Assembly (NCBI RefSeq): GCF_036669915.1 | Contig: NC_089324.1 | Span: forward strand, 2,758,244-2,822,243 | Direction: 5' to 3' | Source of the DNA: Pocillopora verrucosa | Taxonomy: Eukaryota > Cnidaria > Anthozoa > Scleractinia > Pocilloporidae | Length of the DNA: 64,000 bases | Part shown: positions 33,924-48,700 of the stretch, piece after piece | How positions within the stretch are numbered: position 1 is the stretch's first letter | How the letters are laid out: every line of letters starts with the position of its first letter | Translations under genes and position numbers: made by a program | Notes under the pieces: generated by a model | What the model saw: only the letters and a program-made list of their open reading frames with translations | Database searches by the model: none | Told to the model about the DNA's origin: nothing

Positions 33924-36900
33924 TCATTTAAAGCATTCCACAGATCCATGACCCTCGACACCATTGTAGAAGAAGAAGTTATTCAGTGGGGCATCTCTTC
34001 CTGAAACAGCCTACAGTAGAATGAAGATAAATAATAACCAGAGTAGTGGCATTAGATGCTAAAAATTTCATGATGAGATATTTGCCAATAACCAATGAGT
34101 ACTCATTCCTTACTTAGAGACATGAATAAAACAGATCTGACTCACAGATATGCACTACTGCAAGTGAAATATTTGACATGAAAGATGTTAAATCATTGTC
34201 ATGTTTGGCCCTAACAAACAATTGTACGAACATTGACATCTTTTGAAGTAATTCCCTGGTATTACATTTTCTATGCTTGATGTACATGATTTCTGCCTGT
34301 TGTTGTCCAGAGTAAGGTTTGCAAGAGTATTGTCAAAAAGGAGAGAATCAAACAGAAGTGAGTGTGGTGAACCCCTTTTTTCTATGAAATTTTTGTTTTC
34401 AGCCCAACATGTTACAGCATTGGACATATCTGCAACAAGTTCTCTTTCTATCAAATCATTTTAGGCCTCCAGTATTAACTAAAACATTATCATGTCCACA
34501 TGCCTCTCAAAAAAATGGTATACTGAAACTGTTATAAATTTACCTTTACAACCTCCTGCCCCACAATGCCGCCAACAATGGCACACACAGGACTCACTTC
34601 TGCAGTACAGTAGCTGTCAGTTGGAAAGTATTATAAAAACATTGTTATCAGCAAATAACTAAAAATTTCTGGAACTTTTTACAGTCCCAAGTTGATAGAA
34701 AATTATTTTTCATTAAACATCATAGACACAAAAAGCTAACAGTGAACACACTTACGAAGCAAATTCCTCAGGAAGAAGTGTCACATCAAGGTTCAGTTCT
34801 TTCATTATATCATCTCGTAGTATCAACAATTTCTCCTTGTCTTCAGAACTTGTGGAAGTCTGTGGTAGTCGGCCATACTGGCTGCGAAATCTTAGCAGAA
34901 CTGTAAAATCAAGGTTAAATAAAGGAACAGTACATTTGAAAAAGGAGAGCAAAGTTTTAAAATTTTTTTCAGAGAATTGCTTACAATCAATTCCAATGAG
35001 TAAGCAAAATTACTTTTTTAATACCATAACAAAATAAAACTAAATTTATGAGAAGCTTTGATAAACTTTCACATACCTTTTATCATAAAATATACAGAAG
35101 GTAATCTTTTCAAAATCTTTTCAGGTCTTTCATCTAGTTTGCATGATAATGCAGCTTTCAATCGATAGAATTCTGCAAACTAAACAACCTTCGATTAGTA
35201 CTCATCACATTATACAGAATGAAATATTCATAATATTAATTTTAATAACCCTTTAACTCCCAGATACAATATGTAATTCTCCATACAGTCAACCATACAA
35301 TTCTTACAATGCTAGTACAAAGAATTTAGTACTGGATCAACTAATTTTCCTCAAATTGATATTTTTCCCTATTCACATCAGTTATCTGGTTGATATTGTA
35401 TTTCCTATTGTAAGGAGAAATTCTCTCTTGGTCACTCATGGGAGTTGAGAGGTTAAAAAAATTTATCAAAGGACAAAAATATTTGGTATCAAAGGTCATT
35501 CACATAAATGATCAAATTAAATAGTTTACTCTCTTTCGATAAAAGATATCAAAATCATTGGTGCTTTTATTGCATTATCAATATCTTTTAATCTTTTCTG
35601 TCACTAGCACTCTTTAATTCTTCTATGTTTCACCCTTCAACTTCCAAGATCTGATTGTTAACCCCCATCCCTATCTGCTGGACATCAAGATAAAAACTTC
35701 CACCTGATAACTTTCAGTCTTCTCACTACCTGTTTGCTGGATAATGTTGCATATTATAGGGAGAAGTTACATGTTAATCACTTCTAAGAGTTTAAGGGTC
35801 AATAATGCACCTTTTGAGTTTTTCTATCCTACTAAATGCATATTTTATGGTCCTCTTCAAGTTGATTGTAATTTTGAAAGTCCCAGTGGAAAAATGAGTC
35901 AAAATTTCTCTAATCATTATTTTTAGCAGATGAAAAGGAAATATAGCTATTTCAACAGTTTCAATGTTCCCTTCACATTAATGATTCATGATCCTCCTCA
36001 CTTGTTATCTGGAGGCAAGTTTTTTAAATGTCCCACAGGTTGATGCCCAATGAAATTTTAATTATTTTTCTTCAGTAACAGTCAAATTTTGGATGAGACA
36101 GTCATTACCTTTTGAATTATGACGGTTTCACTGGCATCAACTTTTCTACGTTTTGCTTCTGGTTCACCATCAGAACTTGAGTTTTTCCTTTCTGATGCTG
36201 TAACAACTTTAGGTTTTTCTCTGAATGACATGAGTTCATTGAAAAGAGATTGTCATGCTAAAGACAACATACTTACAAATATTGCAATATACAACTAATT
36301 TATCTGAATTTTAACTGCTGAGTGGACTGACCAAAAACAGGCTTCAAACTTGAGAAGATCAATACATCTCAATTCTGTATCTCTTCAAGTCTATATTGTA
36401 AGTCTTTATCTCCTGAACTAGATTTCTGCCTTTACGACCCTAAGCAACTCCTATCGAGAATTTAGTTGCCTAAATTTTTTTTTTCTACTTGCCATGGTGA
36501 CAAAAATGATTGCAGCTTGGAGCCCTGTCATAATGACTGGAATTTACCAAATTGCTGCTAATTTTTATGTTTAGTTGAGACTATCACAACAAACTTTTAT
36601 TGACATACTCTACATATTTGTGTTCCCCAAGGTCTGCAAACATATATCCATAAAAGCCAAACACATCAGCAGCAAAGAACTTTACACCATTAGCATGACA
36701 AACATCATTCATATGAATCTAGGAAACAAAGAGAATTCATTGTAACATTTTAACTCCCAAGATCCCATTGGTAATTCTCCTTACTGTCTTCTATACAACT
36801 CATATGATGTTAGTTTGGAGAATTTGGAATTGGATCAACAAATAATCCCCTAATTGATTGCTTGATATTGTGCCAATAGTGTGAGGAGAAATTCTTTCTT

Positions 36901-39424
36901 GGTCACTACTGGGACTTAAAGGGTTAAATAAAGAAAATTTATATGTCAAAATTAAATTACTCGTAATAAGAGTAGCATGGTTAGGAATTCCGTCAAGTAG
37001 GAGGTTAACATCTGGGCTACACTGTAACTGCACACAAAACTGGACCAAAAACTCGCATACATTTTTTTTGGGAAATACATTCAACTCTCACACATCACTG
37101 CATAAAGCAGGAAGTTGTCAGTCCCTAGCCTTCATTAGCCTTATAAGGTTATAGGCTGATAAATTATGTTTACAGATTCCATGTTCCCACGCATCTGTTC
37201 AGTAGGAGATCATAGCTGACATCAAAATGAGGCAAGAACAAAAAGGTGACAGTTGGGGCACAGCCGAGTACTTCACTGATATTCTTATCACATTTTGACA
37301 TCTTCTGTGATCTATTATTGAACAGACCAACCACCACAGAGAATCTATTCATTTACACGATAAAGAGGAAAAATGTTGTTGATGGTAATGATATCTAAGT
37401 GTCTCTCAATTATATAATAAAGAAGCAAAATGTTTTTAATGGTAATGACATCTAAACATCTTTCCTTCAATAGATCATAGGTAAGAACCTATCAAAATGC
37501 TTAACCCTCTAACTCTCAAGATCTCATTAGTACTTCTCCTTACTGTCTGCTATACAATTCATATGATGTTAGTTTGGAGAATTTGGAATTGGATGAACTA
37601 ATAATCCCCTAATTTATATTTTTCTTTATTCTCATTACTTATCTGTTTGATATTGTACTGATAGTGTAAGGAGAAATTCTGTCTTGGTCACAACCAGGAC
37701 TTAAAGGGTTAAATGTGTAATTCAACTTGTTATATTAATATCTGGTAGTTTAAAAGGGGGAAGCCAAAATCAACTCACTCCCTTAGCAATCACGTGCAAC
37801 TACACAAATTGCTTTGTAATAAATCTGCCAGTCATACAAAAACCAAGAAGACATCATCATCATTTATTTTTTCATTCTGTATAAGATGGTACACTGCTAT
37901 ACTACTTGTTTTACTAACTAGCCATCATGTAACAAATAGCAAGCAGTGTAGCCAATCAGATTGCAGCATTGTGATATTATATTGTTTACTAGTAAAACTA
38001 AGAAAGGAGTTTTCTATGCAGAATTACTTACCAGCTGATCTGCAGAACAGTCTGTGGCTACCACCAAATCGAAATTTTTAAAAAAATCATCACTTTTCTT
38101 GGAAATATCCTCACTGTCTGCTGTAACTTGTACCATAGGGTTGAGTTGCTGAGCCCGTTGTAGAGAAGACTCTGCACGCTACAGTAAAATCAAGGGAGGA
38201 GTTGCAATATCGCAAACCACTGGTACTCACCAAAATTGGTTTAAGATATGAAGAGTTTAACCCTTTGTGCTCTTACATCAGTTATCACCTTCTCCATCTT
38301 CCCTATATTGTTCTCTTTAAATTTCTTACAGTGTTGACTATGATAATTTTTTTTGAAAATCAAGAATTTCTTAAGTTAGCGATTATTTATTTTATCCTCA
38401 TAATGCAAATTTTTTTTAATTCAATAGTGACACAGTGGGGAGAAATTAGATACCAGTCACTCTTAAGATTAAAGGGTTAAGATACATGTAGCTTAGGTAA
38501 TGATGCAAATCCACAAACATGTTTAGTGATGTCTAATGAAAGATCAATGCCAAATTGTCAAATGCCAACCTTGCCTACGATGCATTTAAGAAATGTAACT
38601 ATGTGAAATCCAGTCTCTCACAGTCCAGTTCTTTGACTTCAATTGGGTGCCAGACTTGATGTTATGACTCCAGAACTTAATTGGCTGGAACCTTTTTCCA
38701 AATGCAGGCTGATTTCATGAAAGGGCTATAATGCTCCTAGACACTGACTGGTGTAGACACAACATCTTTCATTCATCGTTAGATACGGTAAATTGCTCTC
38801 AGTCAAGGGTAACCATTCCCCACCCAGTCTGATCACCTAGGTAAGTAGCCTGACACTGTCGACGACATTCAGACTACAGGATCAATTATCATTTTAAAAC
38901 AGGTTACCTTTGTGGGGAAAAGCCGTTATCCCTTATCTTGTAAACTTAAATGTACATAGACTTGAGACTCACGTTCTTTCCCAAATCTTGTCGCTGCACC
39001 AGAAACTGTGACAAAAAATCTTGTTCATTTACAGGATCGGGATCTACTATTGTAAAGGACTTCACACCTGATAGCACAAGATTCTTACAAATCTCGGCTC
39101 CAATACCTCGTATGCCAACCAGCAAAACACGTGAAGCTCTCAGCCTGAAGCGGAAAAATCACAACAAAAGATAACATAGTACAAAAGAGGGTTCGCTTGA
39201 TGCTTAATCTGGCTCATCAGATTTCTCCTACGAATTTGAACTCGAGCAGATCCAAAAACAGTCATTTTAATTTCTACAACGAAGGTTCGACTCAAAGAGA
39301 AAATAGAGAACAGCTGTTTAGAATATACCTACCGTTTTTGAGCATCCAGGCCCCAAAGCCGTATTTGCCTGTCATACAACGCAGCTTCATCCTCAGTTAT
39401 TGCAGATCCGTTTTGATCATCCAT
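33924..39424 (-). CDS. SAE1: SUMO-activating enzyme subunit 1 (AOS1)
   Basis: Nine coding exons on the minus strand: 39424-39333, 39144-38973, 38178-38032, 36718-36609, 36220-36109, 35179-35077, 34900-34756, 34613-34544, 34010-33924. They give 345 residues (human 346) with all phases closing. SAE1 pairs with UBA2 to adenylate SUMO and start SUMO conjugation in the nucleus; it has no catalytic cysteine itself. The start leads into EAALYDRQIRLWGLDAQ, then the ThiF/Rossmann segment LLVGIRGIGAEICKNLVLSG with the IVDPD acidic turn. FFAADVFGFYGYMFADLGEH is the strongly conserved block in front of the variable, charged linker. The last exon ends DAPLNNFFFYNGVEG, equivalent to the family C-terminus. 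It is convergent with BHMT2 and head to head with DPH6. Introns contain seven MITE-type repeats. Confidence 0.96.
35247..35456. repeat. TTAA-type MITE, type A (inverted)
   Basis: In SAE1 intron 5. Left end AACCCTTTAACTCCCAGATA, right end GGTCACTCATGGGAGTTGAG. Confidence 0.75.
35630..35802. repeat. TTAA-type MITE, type C
   Basis: In SAE1 intron 5. Ends with TTATAGGGAGAAGTTACATG and TTAATCACTTCTAAGAGTTT, the complement of the 7706 copy's start. Confidence 0.6.
36745..36927. repeat. TTAA-type MITE, type A
   Basis: In SAE1 intron 3. TTTTAACTCCCAAGATCCCA at the left and GGGACTTAAAGGGTTAA at the right. Confidence 0.7.
37501..37713. repeat. TTAA-type MITE, type A
   Basis: In SAE1 intron 3. Complete ends TTAACCCTCTAACTCTCAAG and GGACTTAAAGGGTTAA; internal ATGTTAGTTTGGAGAATTTG identical to the 36745 copy. 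Confidence 0.75.
38258..38480. repeat. TTAA-type MITE, type B
   Basis: In SAE1 intron 2. TTAACCCTTTGTGCTCTTAC at the left, AGATTAAAGGGTTAA at the right. Confidence 0.75.
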
Positions 39425-39718
39425 CACGCTTGGATTTTCAACCATCACCGGTACAATTTATATGAAAATGGATGCGATATTCGTAGTTTTATCAAAATAG
39501 ATTCAAATAAGGCGGGAACACAGCGCGAAACAACAACATACTGCGCAATATTACTACGTGCACTTCACGCATATAGTCGTGCGGCATCCGCTGGGTTGTT
39601 GTGCGTCCAAAATGGCGGCAGATTTGAGCTTGAATGGATCAAAAAACAGCTTGGTTTAATAGTGGAATAGTTAGGTGATGTGATCAGAGATTGTCGACGA
39701 AATCTTCTTTTTTTAATG
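39425..39718. promoter_or_regulatory. Putative bidirectional promoter, SAE1 / DPH6
   Basis: The SAE1 start (39424, minus) and the DPH6 start (39719, plus) are 294 bp apart. AAAATGGCGGCA at 39609-39620 is a YY1-like element often found at TATA-less housekeeping promoters. Shared use is inferred. Confidence 0.55.
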
Positions 39719-42700
39719 ATGAGGGTTGTTGCTTTAATCAGGTGACTGTTTGACTTCTTCTGAGGGAAAATAGATATACACTGTTGATCGTACCATTTGT
39801 TTTTGTTCGAAACACACGTGCACCAGAGCTTCACAGCTGCTTTGATTTCTTCTTTACTAGCGGAGGAAAGGACAGCTGTTACAACATGATTCAGTGCGTT
39901 CAACAAGGTCACACTATCGTTGCACTTGCTAATCTGAAGCCAAGAGGGGAAGGTATGTGTGATTAATAGAGAAGGGGATTGTTATGAAGGAGTTTTCTCC
40001 GGACATTATTTAATTTTTCTCCCGTCATAACAAACTTTGTATTAAATTTTGCGGGTGAATATGTTTTGAGATTCGAAAGAGTGACCTAACCATTGAAAAC
40101 TGTCCAGTAACCCATCCAGTCATACGTGCTGCTTCCCCCCCTCCCCCCCTTAGCATTAGAAGATAATTTTTAAAGGGGTGGGGAAGTGGCTGTATACAAC
40201 CTATTCTAGTCGGTTTTTTTACTTAATTTTGGTAGCATGAAGTGACTAGGATTTTAGCTACTTGCCCTGGATGAGATGCCAAACCATCTCAGGTAATCCC
40301 CCTTCCCCCTATTGGTATCAATTTATACTCCTGGGGGGGGTGGAGAAAGACACTGTGGGCATAAAGTGTCTTGCCCAGGAGCACAACACTATGATCCAGA
40401 TGGGGCTCAAACTCAGAGTCCTGGGCTTCAACCATCCAGCCAGTGCATTTACTTTGCAGAATGTGATTTTCTATTTTCTAACTGTTAAATTACAACAGCT
40501 GATGAACTGGACAGCTATATGTACCAGACTGTAGGTCACAATGCCATAGACCTGTATGCTGAGGCCATGGACTTGCCTCTGTATCGAGGGACAATACAGG
40601 GATCTTCAGTGAATCAAGGAAAAGTGTATACAGAAAACCAAGGAGATGAAGTTGAAGACCTCTACAAACTTCTTAAGAATATCAAGGTATTTTGTGCTGC
40701 CGGCTTGTACCATTTTCTCTCTACAATATCAATACAATATCAAACAGACAAGTGATGAGAATAAAGAAATACATCAATTAGGGGATTATTAGTTGATCCA
40801 ATACCAAATTCTCAGAATAATTGTGATAAGAATTGTATGGAAAACAGTTAGGGGAATTGCCAATTAAAATCTCGAGAGTGAAAAGGTTGCCTTAATTAGC
40901 AAAATAAGATACAAATCATTTCAACAAGCACCTAGTGCCTCATGCGATTCATGCTTGTTTGTTTCAGTTTGTGCGTTATGTAAGCCATGACTTTTGTGAG
41001 TCATCTCTTATATTCCCTACATAGATGGCTCTTGTTTGTTCCAAACACACTTGGCATTCTTTGACTGTACCTGAATATGTTTCTTTTAGGAGAACATTGA
41101 GTTTGATGCAGTGTCTACAGGAGCTATTTTGTCTGATTATCAACGAATTAGAGTGGAACATGTGTAAGAATGCATTTTTATTTTAATCTCATCCTTAAAT
41201 TATTACATAAAGTACAAGAATGTTGCACTTGTCTGAACGGTGATTTTCTTGTTTTAAGTATTGGAATAAAAGGAGATATTATCCAACTGCACAAAGAAGA
41301 GTGCAAATATTGTGCAAATATCCTGCAATGTTGTACAGTTATTTGGACAGTTGGTTATTTTGTACTGTAAAAAAACCTGGTTAACCAGTTGGCTGCTCAG
41401 GCTAAACTTCTCTATCTGCTTTGCTTTTCCTGCCTCATAAGAAATGAGCAAAGACTTAGCAAAAAAAAAGGATTTGGATGATAAATAACTTATTAGACGT
41501 TTTGGTATGTAGTATTGCTGTGTATTTTTACTTGTTGTTTGTATTTTGACTACTTTCATTTTGTATTATAAAAGAATGTTGGGTTCATTGTCTTGTGGGT
41601 TAGCATGAATACTGATGATGATTCCCATCTTATTTTTAAAACTGCTAGTAACCATAATTTTAGAATTAGCCAGTTAATCTTTTAGGAGGATTATAGCAAT
41701 TCAGTAAATGCCAAGACACAGCTTACTGATAATGGGTCTTTTTGAGATATTTGTTTTAATTTTTGATCTTTAGCTGCTCCAGACTGGGATTATCCTCACT
41801 AGCTTATCTTTGGCGACGTGATCAAACAGAGTTGCTTGGTGAAATGATTTCCTCTGGAGTTGAAGCCATTCTAATAAAAGTAGCTGCAATGGGTATTCAC
41901 ACTTGTCTGTAATTTACATTCATGACTCTGTAGCTGAGTGAATACAGCTTATTTTGTATACAGAACAGGGACACAAAAATCTCATGCAGGATTTTGACCT
42001 AGCTGCGAACAAGACCTCTCAGCTATTCTTTCATCTCAGGGGAACCTTATATACAAAATTTATACTTCTTGACTGAAAATTATTTTAAAATACTTTGAAA
42101 ATGAGGACTTACAACAGAGTCAATGTTTTCCCTTTACTTTCTTAAAAACTTTTGGCAAGCATGTTTTCCAGTCCACAACTGAGTTGAAAATGTAAATTGG
42201 CCACTGTAAAGAGTTTAAAGGTTGATATTTCAAGTGCTAGCCCTTCGTCAGAGCAATTAGCCCTTCGCTCTGGCAAAGGGCTAATGCTTGAAATGTCAGC
42301 CTTTAAACTCTTTATGGTGGCCAATCTACATTTTCAACTTTGTTAACACTAAATCAGCTGTTATACTCTCCTACCAATGCAGCATCACAGTTTTTTTTTA
42401 GAAACTTACCCCATTTATTCATATTTGCCAGTCCATTCTTGTTACTACTGCCAAGCATGGAATTCCAGTTATACAAGAGGCAAAGTGCTGTCACTCTCAG
42501 CGTTAGATTGTCATTAGCCTTGTTTCTCTTTCACCAGTCCTTCATTGTTAAAATGTTAGTTTTTTAATGGCTGTTTATAGATCTAAGTCCAAAGAGACAT
42601 TTGGGACTGCCCATAGCAGATGTGTATTCTCTAATGTGTAAGCTGGTAAGGAAAAGAATAATCAGATAATTTAGTATATGATGCATACAGCTTTTATTAC

Positions 42701-45700
42701 TTTGTTATCATAGTTCTTACAGAGAAGTGATCATCAGATTTAAAAAAAAAGATGTCAGCTTACAGGCCAAAGAAACAATCCAGCCAAAGCTGATACTTAA
42801 ACTTTCAATATTTGATTTATTTTGTAACTCTCCTTACTGGCTGCCACACGTTTCTCTTTAAATTGCCAAAGAGAATTTAAATTTTCAGTCTTTTGTTCTC
42901 TCCGTACAACTTGTCTTGACTAGCTTTTGCTATATGCAAATTGTATCTGAACTGTGTTTGTACCTGTGAACATAGAGTTTATGGTCTATTAGGGTAACAC
43001 CCTCCAACTCACGAGCTTGTTTGTTTCCATAAACCAATTATAAGATAACATTGGAATTGCATGGAGAAGTTAGACATTGATCATGTATGGGAGGTGAATA
43101 GGCTCAATTTCCATCCCTTTCTTGTGTCTGGTGTCCCCTGAGTTTGGGGGAGGAGTGCAGGCTCTTTTTCCTGAGCAGCGACTGGTAATCTAGCTTAGGA
43201 GTTGAGGAGGTTATAATTATTATCCCAGTTTCATTAGTGCAAAACAACTACCTGTGGGAGTATTGAAACTCTGCTCAGGATGAGATTTCAGGCATTATAC
43301 TGCTCATTTGTGAGAGATACCATTTCATACTGAAAAACAATTTTGTATCCATGCAACATCCTCTGTATATCATATTTTTTTTACATCTGATTCACTAGAA
43401 AGACAAATATGGCTCAAATGTTTGTGGGGAAGGAGGAGAGTATGAAACTTTTACTCTGGATTGTCCTTTGTTCAAGAAAAAAATTGTCATGTGAGTTATA
43501 TTTTGATTGAATATTAAGTTAACTACAAAACTTAACCCCCTTCTCCAGAGGCACTAGGTGGTTTTCCATATAGAAGCTATCCCTTCTCTCAAGGTTTGAT
43601 TTTTGAAAATTTACTGAGAGTGCAAAAAAAATTGCAATTAATTAAATTCTTCTGAAGAGTTGCTATTGTAAATAAGGGTTAGTGAATGTTTTAATGAACA
43701 ATGGGTTAAAAAACCTACACATAATATGGGGAAAAATGCAATGCACTCTGTCTTAATAGCTTTTAAAAGAGTCATATGTCTTTTCCTTTTATTACCAGAG
43801 ATGAAAGTGAAAGTGTCATTCATTCAGATGATGCCTTTGCTCCTGTGGGCTTTCTTCGCTTCAAGAAAATGCATGTGGAGGATAAAGAACTTGATAAGGT
43901 ACAGGAAAGTTAAATCCTAATTGTGATAAACATGTAACTTCTCCTAACAATGCCCATGCATTTTACAGCAAACAAGTGTTGAGAATGTATAGAATTATCA
44001 GCTGAATGGTTTTTTCTCAATAGGACAGTTGTTATTCAGTGAATTAACTTTTAATTTTAGTTTTTAAATGAAAGTAAAGGAAATAATTTAAAATATACAT
44101 GTAGCAGGATGTTCATCAACTACTGAAGCTTAGAGAATTCTCGATTTTCCAATTCTCCTTGCTGCATTAGAACTATGTTTGGATCAATATCAGTATCTGG
44201 GTAACTGCCCACCTACCCCTCCCCTAACCCAACATTAACCTAACTTGTTATCAATTGACTGTTGTTGAGTTAGGGGAGGGGTAGGTGGGCAGTTGCCCAG
44301 ATACTGATATTGATCCCTATCTTTTAACCCTGTGACCCTATGGGTGACAAACATCTAATTTCTTCTTACAATATAAATCCCAAATCACACATCTAAGTCA
44401 TGAGAATCAAGGAAATGATCACCAACAAAAGAAGCTCCTGTGAATGACTGTGAAACAAATTCTCCTTGTCAGCATCTAAGGAAATGTATTGAGAACAGAA
44501 TGGAGAATATGTATACTGATGTTAGGGTGTAAAGGGTTTATCAGAGATAAAAATAAATTATCTTCTTACTTTATACTTCTATTCCTCTGCTTTTAAATTT
44601 CTTCTTGAAAATGTTGAAATTGAAGATATATCATAGAGGTCAAAGCAGATCACAAGGAGTCAGTTGCAGCACTAATTTCACAGTGACTGAGTATCCTCCC
44701 TAATCAAATTTTTTTAAATCCTGGCCATCTTTTCCAGGTTAATTCAGAGCTGTGCCTGGAAAACCACAAATGTGGGGAATCATTTGACAAGTTGGAAGTA
44801 CTGGTAATGATGTTTTTCAACTTCCTTTTCAGAGCAATGATCATTAGTATTAATTTTATGGAAGAGGCAAATAAAAAAACAAATTAAAATGGTTTATTAG
44901 TGGGTGGCTCCTGCCATCGCCACAATTATAATATTGCATAAATTAAATTCACATAATGTTATATAATTTTTTTTCAGTAAACTACATAACTGTTGATCTA
45001 CATAACTGTTGATAGGTGTTTCTATTTTTTTTTTTTTTTTTTTTTTGACAATTTCACCATAAGATATTTGCCCTGCCCCACAATACATGACAAAACTTTG
45101 GGCTATTACAATTCACCATCCAGCTGTATGTACAATGTCTGATACTATTAATAATTATATTTCATAGATAAACCTTCTTATAACACAATTTACAAATTAA
45201 ACCAACTCAAAGGTAGATGATAGCCTGCAAACATTATCTGATGCAAACATCATTTGCTCTGACAAAGGGCTAACACTCAAAAGCTCAGCTTTGAAACTCT
45301 ATGGTGGCCAATTAAGTTAACAACTCAGTTGATAAAACCAAAATTATCATATCATCTGAATTAGTTCACACTATGAGCTCACTAGATGATGCTTGTAAGG
45401 ATATACTTATTTTAACAATAGAGGCAGAAACTTCTTAGTAAGAGCTCTTTTTCTTAATTTTTCATTGTGCAGCTGTCATTATAATTCTCTGAATCATAAT
45501 GATTATTTTTGTTAGCCAGACAACACAACAGATAGAAAAGAAAAGGGAATTGTGGAGAGAAGGCTGAATATCAAGATTCCCACGAGTCAACCAGAGTTAA
45601 GGAAGGAACTTCAAGGTAGAATTTATCTTTGATTTAAGGTCATGTGTTAGTTCATTACAATTGCGAGTATTGATAGTTCATTTGAAGGGTTTCCTAGAAT

Positions 45701-48700
45701 TGATCGTAAGCCTTTTAACCTTTAAAAGTGACTGCCTTTTATCTCATTTCTCCTCACAATATTGCCCTTGAATCAAACAAAAAGGAATAAATAAAGGAAA
45801 TGACCTGAAGAAGCACTTGATTGCTAAATAAATTCTCATTTACAGTAACATACGAAATGTATGGAGAACAGTTTTGAGAATATCCCCACTGATGTGGGGC
45901 TGTAAAAAGTCAAAAGGTGACTTTTGATGCATCATCAACTCCATGGGTTGGGATCTGAATACATGTTAGTGGCATTTGGAAGCAGAATGTAGCAATCTAC
46001 ACTATATGCATGTGGAGCTTACTTCCATGCACCTTATTATTTACAGTTATGGTTGAAACAGTTACCTGGTTAGACACTTGTCTCATTTTATTCATCAGGT
46101 AGAATCCTCTTTAGCAGATGTGGTGACTATATTTGGCTTTCTGGGATATATGGTCATTTCACCATTGAAGGGGAAAAGTTGGCAATTGAAGATGTAACAA
46201 GAAATGTGTTCCAGAGTTTACAAGGTGAGATTTTTCAGTCAACCAGGCAACTGGGTGTTCCCAAGCAGCTCAGGTTGTTTCAATATGATTTTTGTCTTAA
46301 GGTGGCTTAGCCAGCTCTGGTACAGCTGGGATATGAATGCTGTGTTTGCTGAGAGCTTGGAATGCTTGTTGAGGCAGTGTTACAAGAGCTGTAAATTACA
46401 GAGTGTGACTTTCTTTTAACATCAACAAGATAGCTGGAGGTGTTGACGTGGGATGCATTGGTCTTTACCAACAGTCACTCTGGTTAAACACAGAAAATAA
46501 TAAATGTATTTTAAGTTGACTCGTTACCAGCTTCCTAAGCCAACCTTTTTTTGGCAAGCTTTTCTTAGTACACAGGTGGATTTGAAAAATGAAAACTTGA
46601 AAAAAAAAGTTAACAACACACGATATTATGTGAGTTCACCCCTCCTAGTAAGCCTAGCCAATAGGGCTTAACTCCAGTGAGAAGCACAAGCACATGGCTA
46701 ATTACCATATGATATGAGACCACCATGATGGAGAATCTCGACTGAAATTTGATTGTGGTATGCCTGTGGCATTCCACATATAACAGCTAGGTGATGGTGA
46801 AACTGAACTGAAATTTGAATATGGTGGGTCTGTGGTATTCCAAGTAAAAAGCTAGGTGATGACATGACCATTGAAATGCTAACTTGTCTCCTTTGTAGAT
46901 ACACTTTCAAGTTTGAAGGCATCCTTGTCTGATGGAATGATGGTTCACCTATTTGTGAAGAACATGGATGACTTTGCCAAAGTCAATTCTGTTTACAAGA
47001 GGTTTTTATCAGTGAACCCTCCTGCAAGGTAATTTCCATCAAATTGTCTTGTAAAGGAATATGACCAAAATGTAAGTGCTGGTGTCTGGAAGAACTTTCT
47101 TTAAGTGTCAACAACAATTTGGAATGGCTTTTGTTTCTGCTTGACTATGCTCTGTGATAAATTCAGGGAACTAGCTCTATTTTCCAACCAATACAATTCA
47201 AAACTTGATCAAATCAGAACTAGGGTCAATCACATTTCCTAGCAGTCTAGGGAGTCAGCCATTGTAAGTTTTTCCCATAAATCTGTACTTTGAGTTCTCA
47301 TTGGTTCCTTGTGATATTTTCCTTTGCTCTGATTGGCTGTTGTGATCACTTTGATTTTGGCTCTCCCATGCTATCCCATGAGCCCTTTGTGTATGACTGA
47401 CACATTTGTGCTTCTTTATATGATGGGATACTTGACTGACAAAACATTAAACTGCATTATGGGTTACATGGCTGTGTAATTTTGTAAAATGAACAATTTT
47501 TTAAATTTGTTAAGGTGGCAGAAAAATCATGCCCAGGTAAAACTGATCTTTTTTTTTCTTTTTTTTTTATATTCTTTGTTCATGCAATCTGCCATAAGGC
47601 ATTAACTAATTGATGATTGCTGAATCTGATAAGGGAAATACTGGAATCAAGCATTGAAGAAGTTGTAATTCCAGACCATTTATTATTTTAAAGGGCTTGT
47701 ATTCAGCTTAACTTACCAGAGGATGTTGCCATTCAAGTTGATTGCCTTGTATTTGCTGCTGAAGGTGCTAACAATTCACTGCGAGAAGCTATGCATGTTC
47801 AGAGCATTTCTCACTGGGCGCCAGCAAATATTGGACCTTACAGCCAGGCAACAAAGGTAATTATATTAAAGCTATAAGGTAGGATTTTTGTTATTAGTCA
47901 CCGGGGAGATGCAGTGGCCCGCTCAGGGGTCAATAACAGTGCTCCTGATTATAAAGCCTGAGTCAAAGAACATAATCTGTGTAGCCCCTTGAATACTTGA
48001 ATTTAGAGGAAATATAAGGGACGATCGAAAAGCTTCCTGCTATGGCACTAAATTGCAGTGATTATTCTTACCTATCATTACTAACAATTAGCACACTTTT
48101 ACCTGAATTGTTTTATATTGACATTCCTGTGCTTACAAATTTTAACTATTAACAGCACTTTGCATTCAGATCAGTGTCCATTGCCAAACTTTCCCTGAGC
48201 ACTTGATGTTATTTATTGCAATTTAGGATGAGAATAAGATTTTTTATATACACATACGTTTTCTCTAAATTTGAATTTTTAAGCATTCACACTGTTTGTG
48301 TGGCCTTCCTGTGGTTGGAACCATGGATGGGGTAATTTCCAGGTGTCCCTGAGCAATAAGCTTTTCCTGTAGACTTGATTTTGCAACCATTTACACTTTA
48401 ACATTAATAAGTATATTTTCCATGCTGTTCTTGGTTAGGAGAATTTTTTTGACAATCAAGAGCCTCTTTAATGAATTTGGGATCATTTCCTTTATTTTCA
48501 TGACCTTAATGTGTGACTCAGGAGTAGTGGCACTGTAAAGAGAATTTTGTTAACAGTCACTCTCTATTCTGCAGGTCAGAGACACCATATTTGTCTCTGG
48601 TTCCATTGGTTTATGGCCATCAGCGATGACAATGGTGTCTGGTGGTATCTCAAGGGAGGCACAACTGTCTCTTCAACATGTGGATAAAATCTTAACAGCA

